Below are positions 26,355 through 36,386 of a stretch of DNA of 64,000 nucleotides, in pieces. The DNA comes from an uncultured Chlorobiaceae bacterium. GTDB lineage: Bacteria; Bacteroidota; Chlorobiia; Chlorobiales; Chlorobiaceae. The DNA lies in NCBI GenBank assembly GCA_903839405.1, contig CAIMCD010000009.1, positions 1-64,000 on the forward strand, written 5' to 3'. Positions within the stretch are counted from its first letter, which is position 1, and every line of letters begins with the position of its first letter. The notes under the pieces were generated by a model. That model saw only the letters and a list, made by a program, of their open reading frames with translations. It had not been told where the DNA came from and did no database searches. The position numbers and the translations under genes are program-made.

Positions 26355-28829
26355 ATGCAGAAAGACAAGAGCAACAGCAAAGAAGAGAGCGATCAACCTG
26401 ATTGCACACGGCCTGAAGCACCATTTACCGCAACTCCTGAGCGCTTGCAATTGATTTTGAAAGCGGTTCATGCCGGAAGCTGGGAGTGGGATGCTGCGAC
26501 CAACACCACCTTCTGGTCAGAGGAGGTGTGGCAACTTTTCGGCTACGAGCCTTTTAGCTGCAAGCCCTCATACGAGGCGTGGCTTCAGACGGTTTTGCCG
26601 CAAGAGAGAGCGGATATAGAGCGTACCGTTTGGCATGCGGTCGATAAAGGCCGAGAGTTCAGTGTGACTTGGCGCTGTTACGGCCAAAAAGGCGAACGAT
26701 GGCTTATGGCGAGAGCTATCCCTCTGCAAGGTCATGACGGAAGTGTATCCTGCTATACCGGTATTCTTCTTGACATCAGCGAGCGCAAACGGGCCGAACG
26801 GGCACTCTCTGAAAGTGAGGAGCGTTTCAGGAAGCTTTTTGAACAACATGCAGCCATCAAGATTCTGATCGATCCCGATACCGGTGCCATTATTGATGCC
26901 AATCAGGCCGCATCGGATTTTTATGGGTGGACGATAGAGGAGCTTCGCCAGATGCGCATTCAGCAGATCAACCAGCTCTCGCTTGCGGACGTGAAGAGCA
27001 ATATGGAAAAATGTTGTGCGTCGGAGCAAAACCGCTTTCTCTTCCGTCACCAGAGGGCCGACGGCTCTTTGCGCGATGTGGAGGTTTTCAGCAACCAGAT
27101 TGAGATTTCGGGTAAAATTTTTCTCTACTCCATTATCCATGATGTTACCGAACGTTGCCGTCTTGAAGCCATCACGGCATTCCGGCTCCGCTTGCTTGAA
27201 ATGGCCGAAACCCATTCAGAGGATGAACTGCTTCAGCTTACCCTGGATGAGGCCCGGCGCCTGACCGGGAGCGCTGTCGGCTTTGTGCACTTTGTTGAGC
27301 ACGATCAGCTCTCACTTGCCATGCAGCTCTGGTCGACAAACTCCATCAAGCCGGAGGATAAGGGAGGCCGCTATCCGCTGCACCAGGCCGGAATATGGGC
27401 CGATGTTGTGCGGCAACAAAAAGCCGTGATTCAGAACAACTATCATCCCGTAAAGCATCTCTGGGAGATGGTGGACGGACACGCTGAAGTAAAACGCGAA
27501 TTGGTTGTTCCTCTCATACGCGCCAAAGCGGTCATGGCCATTGTTGGAGTTGGCAATAAACCCTCCTTCTACAACGATGATGATATCCGCATGGTGAGTG
27601 CTCTTATAGACGTGGCCTGGGATATTGTTGCTAAAAAACATGCGGTTGAGCAGCAGGAAAAATTGCAGCTTCAGCTTCAGCGGGCTCAGAAAATGGAGCT
27701 GGTGGGACAGCTTGCCGGAGGCATAGCGCACGACTTCAACAATATGCTCGGTGTGATTCGTGGCAATGTTGAGCTGGCCATCGATCAAAAGCCCCTTCTG
27801 CCATCGCTCAAAAAAAACCTCTCGGAGATTCTTGCGGCAACCCTTCGCTCGGCCGATCTGACCACTCAATTGCTGGCGTTTGCCCGAAAACAGGAGGTCA
27901 TCACAAAAGTGGTTGACCTGAAGATGATTATTGAAGGGATGCTCGGTATGCTGCGACGGCTGATCGGGGAAAATATCACCCTCTTCTGGATACCCTGTGC
28001 CGGCTCCGCCCAGGTTAACATTGATCCTTCACAAATCGACCAGATTTTGATCAACATCTGTGTCAATGCCCGGGATGCTATAGCGGGGATTGGCACTATC
28101 CAGGTAGAGATCGACCGGATTCATCTCTCCAAAGCTGAAGGCGCCAAACACACCGCTCTTGGTGCCGGCGACTACATAACCCTGACGGTTACGGATAATG
28201 GTCAGGGAATTGAAAAAAAGGATCTGCTCCATATTTTTGAACCCTTTTTTACTACCAAGGAGGCGGGGAAAGGCACCGGTCTGGGGCTTTCGACCGTTTA
28301 CGGCATTGTCAAACACAGTCAGGGATCTATTGAGTGCCAGAGCGAGCCGGGCAAAGGAACGCAGTTCAAAATCTACCTGCCCGCTTACCGTGAGCATCCT
28401 ACGACGGAGCTGCGGGAGCCGGAAGTGGATCGGCCGATTGAGCATGGCCAGGAAACGATTTTACTTGTGGAGGATGAACAGGATATTTTGAAGCTGAGCA
28501 AGCTCATGCTTGAAAACAAAGGGTATGAGGTGCTTGCCGCTTCATCGCCCTCCGAAGCCATCCGGATTGCAACGGAGTACAAGGGCGCGGTTCACCTGCT
28601 TCTGACTGATGTGGTGATGCCGGAGATGAACGGTCGTGATCTCTCAAAACAGCTCTTGCAGGTTTGGCCGAACCTGAAGATTCTTTTCATGTCGGGTTAT
28701 ACGGCCGATGTTATTGCCCTGCACGGGGTACTTGACGGGAGCGTGAATTTTATCCAGAAACCATTCTCCTTCAATGTGCTTGCCAAAACCGTGCACAAGT
28801 TGCTCAAAACCCCGGAGCTTATGTCATAA
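26355..28829 (+). CDS. Hybrid histidine kinase: PAS-PAS-GAF-HisKA-HATPase-REC
   Basis: 824 residues, no membrane segment, so cytoplasmic. Two PAS domains occupy about 25-150 (AGSWEWDAATNTTFWSEEVW) and 155-270 (KLFEQHAAIKILIDPDTGAI). A GAF domain (about 280-430) carries SAVGFVHFVEHD. The HisKA H-box GGIAHDFNNMLG has the phospho-acceptor His459. The ATPase part shows N box NICVNARDA, G1 DNGQGI, EPFFTTKEAGKGTGLGLSTV. The receiver starts at ILLVEDEQD with acceptor D752 in LLTDVVMPEMNG and Lys in FIQKPF. No separate regulator or output gene is next to it, so the partner is unknown. Confidence 0.93.
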   Translation: MQKDKSNSKEESDQPDCTRPEAPFTATPERLQLILKAVHAGSWEWDAATNTTFWSEEVWQLFGYEPFSCKPSYEAWLQTVLPQERADIERTVWHAVDKGREFSVTWRCYGQKGERWLMARAIPLQGHDGSVSCYTGILLDISERKRAERALSESEERFRKLFEQHAAIKILIDPDTGAIIDANQAASDFYGWTIEELRQMRIQQINQLSLADVKSNMEKCCASEQNRFLFRHQRADGSLRDVEVFSNQIEISGKIFLYSIIHDVTERCRLEAITAFRLRLLEMAETHSEDELLQLTLDEARRLTGSAVGFVHFVEHDQLSLAMQLWSTNSIKPEDKGGRYPLHQAGIWADVVRQQKAVIQNNYHPVKHLWEMVDGHAEVKRELVVPLIRAKAVMAIVGVGNKPSFYNDDDIRMVSALIDVAWDIVAKKHAVEQQEKLQLQLQRAQKMELVGQLAGGIAHDFNNMLGVIRGNVELAIDQKPLLPSLKKNLSEILAATLRSADLTTQLLAFARKQEVITKVVDLKMIIEGMLGMLRRLIGENITLFWIPCAGSAQVNIDPSQIDQILINICVNARDAIAGIGTIQVEIDRIHLSKAEGAKHTALGAGDYITLTVTDNGQGIEKKDLLHIFEPFFTTKEAGKGTGLGLSTVYGIVKHSQGSIECQSEPGKGTQFKIYLPAYREHPTTELREPEVDRPIEHGQETILLVEDEQDILKLSKLMLENKGYEVLAASSPSEAIRIATEYKGAVHLLLTDVVMPEMNGRDLSKQLLQVWPNLKILFMSGYTADVIALHGVLDGSVNFIQKPFSFNVLAKTVHKLLKTPELMS

Positions 28830-28893
28830 AAGGAGGTAATCAAACGATTCAGCTTTTTTTAGCAAACCATTCCTAAACCCTGGAGGATAAAAG

Positions 28894-29445
28894 ATGATGA
28901 ACAAACTTTTTGTTGCGGTTGTGCTCTGTGGAGTGCTTGGTTTCAGCCGGGCATATGCGGTCGATTTTACCTTGAAGAGTCCTGATTTGGGTGGTCAGTT
29001 AAGTGCAGCCGAGGTCTATTCGGCTGGTGGCTGCAACGGCAAAAATATCTCACCACGGCTCAATTGGTCGAATCCGCCACAAAACACCAGAAGCTTTGCC
29101 GTGACCGTTTATGATCCCGATGCTCCGACCGGAAGCGGCTGGTGGCACTGGGTTATGTTCAACATCCCGGCGGCAACCAGTGAACTGAAACAGGACGCGG
29201 GGAATCTGCAGAAAATGGTTGCACCCAAAGGGAGCATCCAGAGTGTGACGGACTGGGGAAAACCGGGATTCGGCGGAGCCTGCCCTCCAAAGGGTGACAA
29301 GGCGCACCGATACATTTTTACCATCTATGCCCTTGATGTGGAAAAACTGGAAGCCGATGAAAAAACCCTTCCCGCCACAGTCGGCTATTTGCTGAACAGT
29401 CATGCCATATCGAAAGCATCGCTCATCTCCTATTACGGCCGGTAG
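28894..29445 (+). CDS. YbhB/YbcL family (PEBP, Raf-kinase-inhibitor-like) secreted protein
   Basis: 183 residues with a signal peptide (cleavage near AYA-VDF) and a good GGAGGATAAAAG ribosome-binding site. The PEBP signature is FAVTVYDPDAPTGSGWWHWVMFNIPA, with CNGKNISPRLNWSNPP before and GFGGACPPKGDKAHRYIFTIYAL after. The family binds small anionic ligands; the bacterial role is poorly known. Two Cys (CNGKN, GACPP) may be bridged in the periplasm. Confidence 0.9.
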   Translation: MMNKLFVAVVLCGVLGFSRAYAVDFTLKSPDLGGQLSAAEVYSAGGCNGKNISPRLNWSNPPQNTRSFAVTVYDPDAPTGSGWWHWVMFNIPAATSELKQDAGNLQKMVAPKGSIQSVTDWGKPGFGGACPPKGDKAHRYIFTIYALDVEKLEADEKTLPATVGYLLNSHAISKASLISYYGR

Positions 29446-29454
29446 ATGAGTCTT

Positions 29455-29596
29455 TCGGTGCCTCTCTTTATTGCCAGTGAGAAGCCCGAGAACAAGGCGG
29501 ACGGAGCAGAGAAACCGGAGTGTACACCAGGTACATGAGGATTTCGAGCACCGCCCAACACACTGATTGGGTTTCGGAACAAATAAAGAGAGGTGT
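29455..29596. repeat. Long imperfect palindromic element between convergent genes
   Basis: Nested inverted arms share one centre: CCTCTCTTTATT (29461-29472) with AATAAAGAGAGG (29582-29593); GAAGCCC (29481) with GGGTTTC (29569); GGCGG (29496) with CCGCC (29551); AAACC with GGATTT; and TGTAC (29521) with GTACA (29531) around loop ACCAG. The whole could fold into one long hairpin of about 130 nt. It sits exactly between the stops of two convergent genes and looks like a REP/MITE-type element that may also end both transcripts. Confidence 0.7.
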
Positions 29597-29615
29597 CCAC
29601 CATCGGTTTCCAGGC

Positions 29616-30404
29616 TCAGCCGAGCTGTACGGCAAGCATGGAAACCGAACCGCCTTCAATCCCTTTGACCGGAAAGGTCACGCTATCTTCCTCCGTGCGG
29701 GTGCCCATGACATAGAGGAGCGGCAGGTAGTGATCGGGAGTCGGAACCGAGAGCCGGGCTTCATCGCCAAGTAGTTCGTAATCGATCAGCCTTTCATTCT
29801 CTCCCGCAAGCAGGATTCGCTGCACCTCTTCATCAAAACCTGTTGCCCAACTGTAGGGCGCAGCTTCGTTACGGCCCCATGCGTAAGCGTGGAGATTGTG
29901 CACCACATTACCGCTGCCGAGTATCAGCACCCCTTCCTGGCGGAGAGCCGCCAGCCGCTGGCCGGTTTCATAGTGGAAGCGGCTCTCCATCCGCTGGTCA
30001 ATACTGAGCTGGACGACGGGAATGTCGGCCTCCGCATAGAGATGTCGGAGTACCGACCAGCTTCCGTGGTCAAGCCCCCGCTCTTGGTCAATCGACACTG
30101 GCAGAGGATCAAGCAACTCCTGAACCCGACGGGCCAGTTCGGGTTTTCCCGGCGCTGGGTACTCTACCCTGTAGAGTGCTTCGGGGAAGCCGCTGAAATC
30201 GTGGATGGTCGGCGGTGCCAGAGATCCCGTAACGGCACATTCCGGCTGGTACCAATGCGCCGAGATTGCCAAAATCGCTTCGGGCCGGGGAAGGGAGCGC
30301 CCGATCTTTTGCCAGCCGTCGCTCCATACACTCCTTGAAAGTGCATGCATCGGGTTACCGTGCCCTAAAAACAGGGCGGGCATTGGTCTGCGGCTTGTCA
30401 TCAT
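29616..30404 (-). CDS. DODA-type extradiol ring-cleavage dioxygenase (YgiD family)
   Basis: 262 residues. LFLGHGNPMHAL at the N-terminus, ILAISAHWYQPECAVTG, and a later LSIDQRMESRFHYETG...ILGSGNVVHNLHAY give the metal-binding histidines of the 4,5-DOPA dioxygenase-like class III extradiol family. The bacterial enzymes open catechol rings; E. coli YgiD is a zinc protein active on DOPA. The natural substrate here is unknown. The gene is monocistronic by position. Confidence 0.88.
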   Translation of the reverse strand: MMTSRRPMPALFLGHGNPMHALSRSVWSDGWQKIGRSLPRPEAILAISAHWYQPECAVTGSLAPPTIHDFSGFPEALYRVEYPAPGKPELARRVQELLDPLPVSIDQERGLDHGSWSVLRHLYAEADIPVVQLSIDQRMESRFHYETGQRLAALRQEGVLILGSGNVVHNLHAYAWGRNEAAPYSWATGFDEEVQRILLAGENERLIDYELLGDEARLSVPTPDHYLPLLYVMGTRTEEDSVTFPVKGIEGGSVSMLAVQLG

Positions 30405-30745
30405 GAATTGTTTTGGGGTTGTGCGAGGAAAATATTCTCAAAGTCTCTTTCATTTCATATGGCCCTGCCAAAAGGTAACACTCTTTGGATGGTATTAATT
30501 TTGTGGTAAAGAGTGTTTCCCTCTGTTTACAACTTGTCGTGGAACGCTTGTAATCTGTGCATTTTTTTTCGCCCGATATCTCCAGAATAGCTCCTTATAC
30601 CATATTTGCGGTATTTCGCTTGCCGGTAAAAAGATGAGTCGTTATATTCGAGGGTGAAGCGTACCCAGCGTACCCTTACATTGCAGGTGTTTCGCCTGCC
30701 TTTTTTTCATCCTGACTGTTATTTTTTTATTAAAACCTTCTATGC
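30405..30745. other. Regulatory region upstream of the sulfate-reduction operon
   Basis: 341 bp without a gene. It holds an inverted repeat AACACTCTTT (30477-30486) and AAAGAGTGTT (30508-30517), 21 nt apart, and the shared motif listed separately at 30597. The region serves the divergent dioxygenase gene and the rightward sulfite reductase operon. Confidence 0.5.
30597..30616 (+). promoter_or_regulatory. Putative sulfur-regulon operator, copy 1
   Basis: ATACCATATTTGCGGTATTT contains the inverted repeat ATACC-N8-GGTAT. A copy with one mismatch lies upstream of the sulfate-transport leader (39510-39529, minus strand), in the same orientation toward its operon. It ends 129 bp before the sulfite reductase start. 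The binding protein is unknown. Confidence 0.6.
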
Positions 30746-31687
30746 ATGGCAAAGAGCACGCAACTCCATGAGCCTGATTTGGCGGTACTCACTAAGACGG
30801 GTATCCTGCGCCAGAAGCAGCCAAACTATTATGTGATGCGCATCAAGGCGGTTGCCGGTGATCTGAGTGCCCGGCAACTCTCATGCATTGCAGCGGTTGC
30901 TGAACAGTATGGAAAAGGGGTTCTGCATCTTTCAACCCGTCAGGGAGTTGAGATTCACAATGTGCATCGTGACAATCTGGAAAAAGCACTGCTTGAACTG
31001 CAGCAGGCAGGCGTTGAGATGGGCGCTTCCGGCTCGCGGGTTCGGGTAATTGTTGCCTGTCCGGGCGAGGAAACCTGTAAATGGGGGGTTTTTGAAACCA
31101 AGAAGATTGCTCGGGAACTTGATAAAAGGTATTTCAATCAGGATACCCCTTCGAAATTCAAGATGGCAGTAACCGGTTGCTCCAACAACTGTACCAAGGC
31201 CACCGAAAATGATATTGGCATCCGGGGCGCCATAGAGCCCGAATGGGACGCCTCATCATGCTGTGATTGCGGTGTATGCGTTAAGTTCTGCCCGGTACAG
31301 GCGATTACACGCAAGCCGGTAGGCCGTGGCAAGAACAAGGGTTACCGTTATGATATTGACCGGAAGCGGTGCATTAACTGTAGCATTTGCACGAAGCAGT
31401 GCCCCAGCAAAGCGTGGGTGGTCGGCCAGCAAGGGTATAACCTCTATATCGGCGGTACCATGGGAAAAATACCCCGTTTTGCTTCACTCCTGAAAAAACA
31501 GGTGGAGGGCGAGGCGGAACTCTATGATCTTATTGATAAGGCATTGAGCTGTTACAGAAAGCATGGCCGCAAAAAAGAGCGCTTTGGTCATATGATTGAC
31601 CGTATCGGGCTTCAAGCGGTAAAGGATGAAATTCTTGGCGAAAGCCCCGAGAGCCCAAAAAATGGCCCTCCGCTGGCAGGATCATGA
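30746..31687 (+). CDS. Compact siroheme sulfite reductase with 2x[4Fe-4S] ferredoxin domain
   Basis: 313 residues. An N-terminal nitrite/sulfite reductase ferredoxin-like domain (about 25-95, STRQGVEIHNV) leads to the siroheme-cluster ligands CPGEETC (C-x5-C) near 112 and GCSNNC (C-x3-C) near 148. An inserted ferredoxin part has two CxxCxxCxxxCP sets (CDCGVCVKFCP and CINCSICTKQCP). This is the layout of small AsrC/dissimilatory-like reductases that take electrons from ferredoxin, not the CysIJ type. With cysH, cysD and cysN behind it, reduction of sulfite to sulfide for assimilation is the likely job. Confidence 0.88.
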   Translation: MAKSTQLHEPDLAVLTKTGILRQKQPNYYVMRIKAVAGDLSARQLSCIAAVAEQYGKGVLHLSTRQGVEIHNVHRDNLEKALLELQQAGVEMGASGSRVRVIVACPGEETCKWGVFETKKIARELDKRYFNQDTPSKFKMAVTGCSNNCTKATENDIGIRGAIEPEWDASSCCDCGVCVKFCPVQAITRKPVGRGKNKGYRYDIDRKRCINCSICTKQCPSKAWVVGQQGYNLYIGGTMGKIPRFASLLKKQVEGEAELYDLIDKALSCYRKHGRKKERFGHMIDRIGLQAVKDEILGESPESPKNGPPLAGS

Positions 31688-31708
31688 AACAAAAAGAGTA
31701 AGAGGGTT

Positions 31709-32422
31709 ATGCAAAGAGAAGCGGTTGAACAATTAAGCAGGGAGCTTGCCGGCAAATCACCGGAAAAGATTCTCCGGAGTGCGGTTGATTTTTTTGGAGC
31801 CTCACAGGTCGCCCTGGCTTCAAGTTTTGGTGCCGAGGATCAGGTGCTTTTTGACCTCCTGCATAAAGCACAACTGCCGGTTACGGTTTTTACGCTTGAT
31901 ACCGGAAGGCTGCCGCAGGAGAGCTATGATGTGCTGGATTCCACGCGCAAGCACTATGGGCATGAAATCGAGGTGCTTTTTCCCGAAACCTCGGCCGTGG
32001 AGAACATGCAGAGCCGCTATGGGCCAAACCTGTTTTATGAAAGCGTTGAACTTCGCCGGGAGTGCTGCCGCATCCGAAAGGTTGAGCCGCTCAAGAGGAA
32101 GCTCTCAACCCTGACCGCCTGGATTTGCGGGCTTCGCCGGGAGCAGTCGGTTACCCGGAGCGCTGTAGCTCCCATTGAGTGGGATGGGGCGTTTGGTCTC
32201 TACAAAATAAACCCCCTTGCCGAGGTGACGGAAGAGTGGGTATGGGAGTATATTAAATCGAACCATGTGCCCTATAATGCACTGCATGACCGGGGGTATC
32301 CAAGTATCGGGTGTGCGCCGTGCAGCCGGGCGGTCAAGCCGGGCGAGGATATCCGCGCAGGACGCTGGTGGTGGGAGAGTCCGGAGCACAAGGAGTGCGG
32401 CTTGCATCGTGAGAAACACTAA
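31709..32422 (+). CDS. cysH: Adenylyl-sulfate (APS) reductase, CysH family
   Basis: 237 residues. It reduces activated sulfate to sulfite. [14 protein letters not shown] binds the nucleotide, and [12 protein letters not shown] is typical. The cysteine pairs ECCRIRK and GCAPCSR are the four [4Fe-4S] ligands that mark enzymes using APS; the C-terminal ECGLH carries the catalytic Cys. Enzymes specific for PAPS usually lack the four Fe-S cysteines, so this one should act on APS. It lies 21 bp after the sulfite reductase gene and 22 bp before cysD. Confidence 0.92.
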   Translation: MQREAVEQLSRELAGKSPEKILRSAVDFFGASQVALASSFGAEDQVLFDLLHKAQLPVTVFTLDTGRLPQESYDVLDSTRKHYGHEIEVLFPETSAVENMQSRYGPNLFYESVELRRECCRIRKVEPLKRKLSTLTAWICGLRREQSVTRSAVAPIEWDGAFGLYKINPLAEVTEEWVWEYIKSNHVPYNALHDRGYPSIGCAPCSRAVKPGEDIRAGRWWWESPEHKECGLHREKH

Positions 32423-32444
32423 CCATATTGACAAGAGAGAACGA

Positions 32445-33323
32445 ATGGATCATCTCGACAAACTTGAAGCCCAAAGCGTCTATATCCTCAGGGAGGCCTA
32501 CCGCGAATTTAAAAACCTCTGCATGCTCTGGTCGATCGGCAAGGACAGCACGGTTATGCTCTGGCTTGCCCGCAAAGCCTTTTTCGGCCATGTGCCCATT
32601 CCGCTGGTGCATATTGACACGCACTACAAAATTCCGGAGATGATTGAGTATCGTGACCGGTTTGCGCTTGAGTGGAACCTGAATATGATTTACGGGGAAA
32701 ACCGTGAAGCTCTTGAAGGGAAGCTCACCTTTCCCGATGGCAATACTGACCGTATCACCTGCTGCAAATATCTGAAAAGCGAAGCCTTGAAACATACGCT
32801 TTCCGGCGAGTGGCCGCGCTACCGGATGGATCATGAGCTGAAGCGCTATGTGCCTGATGAGGGCCGTGAGCCCTATACCGGCGTGATTGTGGGCGTCCGG
32901 GCCGATGAGGAGGGGAGCCGTTCAAAGGAGCGCTATTTTTCACCGCGCGACAAGGATAATGTCTGGGATGTGGGCGATCAGCCGCCCGAGTTCTGGAACC
33001 AGTTCAAAACCGATTTCTCTCCCGGAACCCATGTGCGTATTCATCCGCTGCTTGACTGGACCGAGCTGAATATCTGGGAGTATATCGAGCGGGAGCGTAT
33101 TCCGGTTGTCTCGCTCTACTTTAATCAGGGTAGTGGCACACGCTACCGCTCACTTGGCTGTTATCCCTGTACCAATCCGGTGGACTCGGCCGCCAGAACG
33201 CTTCCCGAAATTATTGATGAACTCAAAAGCGGCAGACTCTCGAATATTGCCGAGCGGGCCGGGCGAGCCCAGGACAGTGAAGATGGCGGTTTGGAAACCC
33301 TTCGCCGTGACGGCTATATGTAG
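32445..33323 (+). CDS. cysD: Sulfate adenylyltransferase subunit 2
   Basis: 292 residues from ATG 32445, where homologous sequence begins ([22 protein letters not shown]). CysD makes APS from ATP and sulfate. [19 protein letters not shown] is the PP-loop (SxGKDS), and [14 protein letters not shown] and [14 protein letters not shown] are family-specific. It needs the GTPase CysN, which follows 59 bp downstream. Confidence 0.95.
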   Translation: MDHLDKLEAQSVYILREAYREFKNLCMLWSIGKDSTVMLWLARKAFFGHVPIPLVHIDTHYKIPEMIEYRDRFALEWNLNMIYGENREALEGKLTFPDGNTDRITCCKYLKSEALKHTLSGEWPRYRMDHELKRYVPDEGREPYTGVIVGVRADEEGSRSKERYFSPRDKDNVWDVGDQPPEFWNQFKTDFSPGTHVRIHPLLDWTELNIWEYIERERIPVVSLYFNQGSGTRYRSLGCYPCTNPVDSAARTLPEIIDELKSGRLSNIAERAGRAQDSEDGGLETLRRDGYM

Positions 33324-33382
33324 CCTCAATTGACTGTTGAGGGTGGATGAAAAATGATAATGAGTAACACTTTAGTATTGGC

Positions 33383-35185
33383 ATGATGAATGGACGCGCA
33401 CAAATGAATATTGTTATTGTCGGTCACGTCGATCACGGCAAGAGTACCGTTATCGGGCGACTGCTGGCCGACACCGGCTCACTGCCGGAAGGGCGGCTTG
33501 AATCGGTCAAGGAGAGTTGCCGCCGGAATTCCAAGCCCTTTGAGTATGCTTTTCTGCTTGATGCGCTCAAGGATGAACAGGCACAGGGAATAACCATCGA
33601 CATGGCGCGCTGTTTTTTTAATACGGCCGCGCGGGACTATATCATTATTGATGCTCCCGGCCATATCGAGTTTCTGAAAAATATGATTACCGGCGCATCG
33701 AGAGCTGAAGCGGCCCTTCTGGTGATTGATGCCGACGAGGGTATACAGGAAAACTCCAAGCGGCACGGCCATATGGTTTCCATGCTTGGTGTCAAGCAGG
33801 TGACCGTACTGGTGAATAAAATGGATCTTGTCGGCTACCGTGAAGAGGTGTTTGAAAAGCTGAAAGCCGACTATTCGGCTTTTCTCAGCCAGATCAAGGT
33901 GACGCCGGTCAGCTTTATTCCCATCAGTGCCCGTGAGGGTGATAATATTACGGTTCTCACCGACCGCATGGCCTGGTACCGTGGGGCGAGTGTGCTGGAG
34001 CAGCTTGACCGGTTTAGTGGCGACAAGGAGCTGCACGACAAGCTCTTCCGTTTTCCGGTGCAGGATATCTATAAGTTTACCCGGAGCAATGATGATCGCC
34101 GCATTGTTGCCGGCACGGTTGAGTCAGGATCGGTTCAGGTTGGTGACGAGGTGCTCTTTCTGCCTTCCGCCAAGCGCTCAGCCATCCAATCCGTGGAGTC
34201 GTTCAATACGAGTCAGAAACTGCAGGCTACAGCGGGAGAGGCAACCGGGTTTACCCTTACCACCCAGATCTATATCCGTCCCGGTGAACTGATGGTGAAG
34301 CCATCCGAAACGTTGCCGGAAGTGGGCACCCGGTTCAAGGTCAATATTTTCTGGGTTGGCCGGGCCTCCTTTATCAGGGGGAAGGAGTACAAGCTCAAGC
34401 TTGGTTCGATGCGCGTTGCCGTGAAGCTTGCCGAAATCACCAATACGCTTGATGCTTCGGATCTCAGTTTCAGCAGTACGAAACAGCAGCTCGATTGTCG
34501 TGATGTGGGTGAGTGCATTCTTGAGACCTCCCGTCCCATTGCTTTCGATTTGGCCTTTATCAGCGAGACCACCGGACGCTTCGTTATTGTGGACAATTAT
34601 GAAATTGCCGGTGGCGGTATTGTGCTTGAGAACCTCTCAACCGGAGAGACCCTCTTGCAGCGTCATATCCGCGAGCGTGAAAACAACTGGGAAAAAGGCT
34701 TAGTGCAAAGTGAAGCGCGGGCTGTGGCCAACCGGCACCGCTCCAAGTTTATTATCTTCACCGGCGCGGTTGGCACCGGCAAACGGGCCGTGGCCAAAGC
34801 TCTTGAAGAGAGGCTCTTTGCCAGCCGACTGAACGCCTACTACCTTGGCGTTGCCAATATTGACCGTGGTCTTGATGCCGATCTTGCTTCTTATGTCGAT
34901 AATGGAGGGGAGCGGTTGCGCAGAATCGGTGAATTGGCCCGTATTTTGACCGATGCCGGACTTATTTTCATCACCACCATTGATGATGCCGACGACTTTG
35001 ATCTTGAGACCCTCAAGCAGTTGAATGAGCCGAACGATATTCTGGTCATCAATATGGGCGAAAACAACTTCTCCCGTTACCATCCCGATTTTCACCTTCC
35101 GGTGGGTGGTGAGGTTGCTGACGCGGTGAAGCAGGTGACTGAGGTTCTGAAAACCAAAGAGATCATTATCGAGTACGAGATCTAG
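33383..35185 (+). CDS. cysN: Sulfate adenylyltransferase subunit 1 (CysN) with degenerate APS-kinase tail
   Basis: 600 residues. The N-terminal GTPase, related to EF-Tu, has [14 protein letters not shown] and NKMD; two beta-barrel domains follow to about residue 440. From about 450 to 600 the chain aligns with CysC (APS kinase) in order and spacing ([20 protein letters not shown]), but its P-loop is GAVGTGKRA instead of the usual GxSGSGKST, the DGDN motif is replaced by GVAN and the SFISPF segment is lost. The tail is thus probably not a kinase. The GTPase drives APS formation with CysD. An upstream in-frame Met pair makes the exact start uncertain by a few codons. Confidence 0.92.
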   Translation: MMNGRAQMNIVIVGHVDHGKSTVIGRLLADTGSLPEGRLESVKESCRRNSKPFEYAFLLDALKDEQAQGITIDMARCFFNTAARDYIIIDAPGHIEFLKNMITGASRAEAALLVIDADEGIQENSKRHGHMVSMLGVKQVTVLVNKMDLVGYREEVFEKLKADYSAFLSQIKVTPVSFIPISAREGDNITVLTDRMAWYRGASVLEQLDRFSGDKELHDKLFRFPVQDIYKFTRSNDDRRIVAGTVESGSVQVGDEVLFLPSAKRSAIQSVESFNTSQKLQATAGEATGFTLTTQIYIRPGELMVKPSETLPEVGTRFKVNIFWVGRASFIRGKEYKLKLGSMRVAVKLAEITNTLDASDLSFSSTKQQLDCRDVGECILETSRPIAFDLAFISETTGRFVIVDNYEIAGGGIVLENLSTGETLLQRHIRERENNWEKGLVQSEARAVANRHRSKFIIFTGAVGTGKRAVAKALEERLFASRLNAYYLGVANIDRGLDADLASYVDNGGERLRRIGELARILTDAGLIFITTIDDADDFDLETLKQLNEPNDILVINMGENNFSRYHPDFHLPVGGEVADAVKQVTEVLKTKEIIIEYEI

Positions 35186-35236
35186 CGAATTGTTATGAAT
35201 CACTCTCTTTCTGGTGAAGTAAAAGAGTTTTAGTTC

Positions 35237-35265
35237 AAAGAGCCCGGCAATAATCGGGCTCTTTT
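35237..35265. terminator. Bidirectional terminator between the two sulfate operons
   Basis: Perfect stem AAAGAGCCCG/CGGGCTCTTT with an 8-nt loop and T runs on both strands. It separates the convergent ends of cysN and cysA. Confidence 0.88.
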
Positions 35266-35301
35266 GTTTCTCATCTCATAGATAATGAGGATGGGTGGGA
35301 C

Positions 35302-36375
35302 TCAGATTTCGTAATCGCCGGTGAAGACTTTTACACGGTTGAGGGTTACGTAAACCTTCTCTCCTCTTGCAAGCTGCAGGTTGATGTAGTGCTCTCGGGG
35401 GATTTCGGCTTCAATGGGTAGATCAAGCCCCTCACACTCAAGGTTGAGCCCAATCTGACCGCCGAGAAGACGCACCTCACGGATGGTGCCCAGAAGGTCG
35501 CTGTCGCTGCTCTGGATGCGGCTGATGCCGATTTCATGGGGCCTGACAAATGACTGGCTTGGTTTCTCTTCAAGGTTTTTCAGCTCTTCAGGCGCATCAA
35601 ACTGGTGATTTCCGAGGGTGACCTTCCCCTTATTAATACGACCGTGGAAGACGTTGACGTTTCCGAGAAAGTTATAGACAAAGGCATTGGCCGGTTGGTC
35701 GTAGACCTCCTGCGGAGTGCCCTCTTGCTCTATTCTGCCCTTGTTTACCACTACAATCCGGTCGGCCAGTTCAAGCGCCTCCTCCTGGTCGTGGGTGACA
35801 AAAATACTGGTAACGTGAATCTCCTCATGCAGTTTTCTGAGCCACCGGCGCAGCTCCTGACGCACCTTTGCGTCGAGGGCCGAGAAGGGCTCGTCCAAGA
35901 GCAACACTTTTGGATTGACAGCCAGAGCCCTGGCAAGAGCCACACGCTGTCGCTGGCCGCCGGAAAGCTGCGAGGGGTAGCGCTTCATGGCCCACTCCAT
36001 CTGCACCAGTGTCAGAAGGTGCTCAACCCGTTTCTGTATCTCGCTACGGGAGGGGCGCTCCCTCCACGGCAGCACCTTAAGGCCGAAGGCAACATTTTCA
36101 AAAACATTCAGGCGCCGGAAGAGCGCATAGTGCTGGAACACAAACCCGACGTTCTTCTTCCTTGGCGGCAGGTTGGTTGTATCCTTGTTATCCAGAAGTA
36201 TTTGACCCGAGTTCGGCAGTTCAAGGCCGGCAATAATGCGGAGCAGGGTGGTCTTTCCGCAGCCCGATGGCCCCAAGAGAGCAATCAGCTCGCCGGAGTT
36301 GATGTTCAGATTGATGTTGTCGAGCGCCGTATAGGTGGCAAATTTTTTGGTAATGTTTCTGAGTTCGATACCCAT
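35302..36375 (-). CDS. cysA: Sulfate ABC transporter ATP-binding protein
   Basis: 357 residues. Walker [11 protein letters not shown]-loop VFQHYALF, signature [16 protein letters not shown], Walker [13 protein letters not shown] and the switch His in VTHDQEEA are all intact. A C-terminal TOBE-like regulatory region (about 240-357) is present. It powers sulfate (or thiosulfate) import with CysT, CysW and the binding protein. Last gene of the leftward uptake operon, 11 bp after cysW. Confidence 0.95.
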   Translation of the reverse strand: MGIELRNITKKFATYTALDNINLNINSGELIALLGPSGCGKTTLLRIIAGLELPNSGQILLDNKDTTNLPPRKKNVGFVFQHYALFRRLNVFENVAFGLKVLPWRERPSRSEIQKRVEHLLTLVQMEWAMKRYPSQLSGGQRQRVALARALAVNPKVLLLDEPFSALDAKVRQELRRWLRKLHEEIHVTSIFVTHDQEEALELADRIVVVNKGRIEQEGTPQEVYDQPANAFVYNFLGNVNVFHGRINKGKVTLGNHQFDAPEELKNLEEKPSQSFVRPHEIGISRIQSSDSDLLGTIREVRLLGGQIGLNLECEGLDLPIEAEIPREHYINLQLARGEKVYVTLNRVKVFTGDYEI

Positions 36376-36386
36376 GTGTGTTGATC

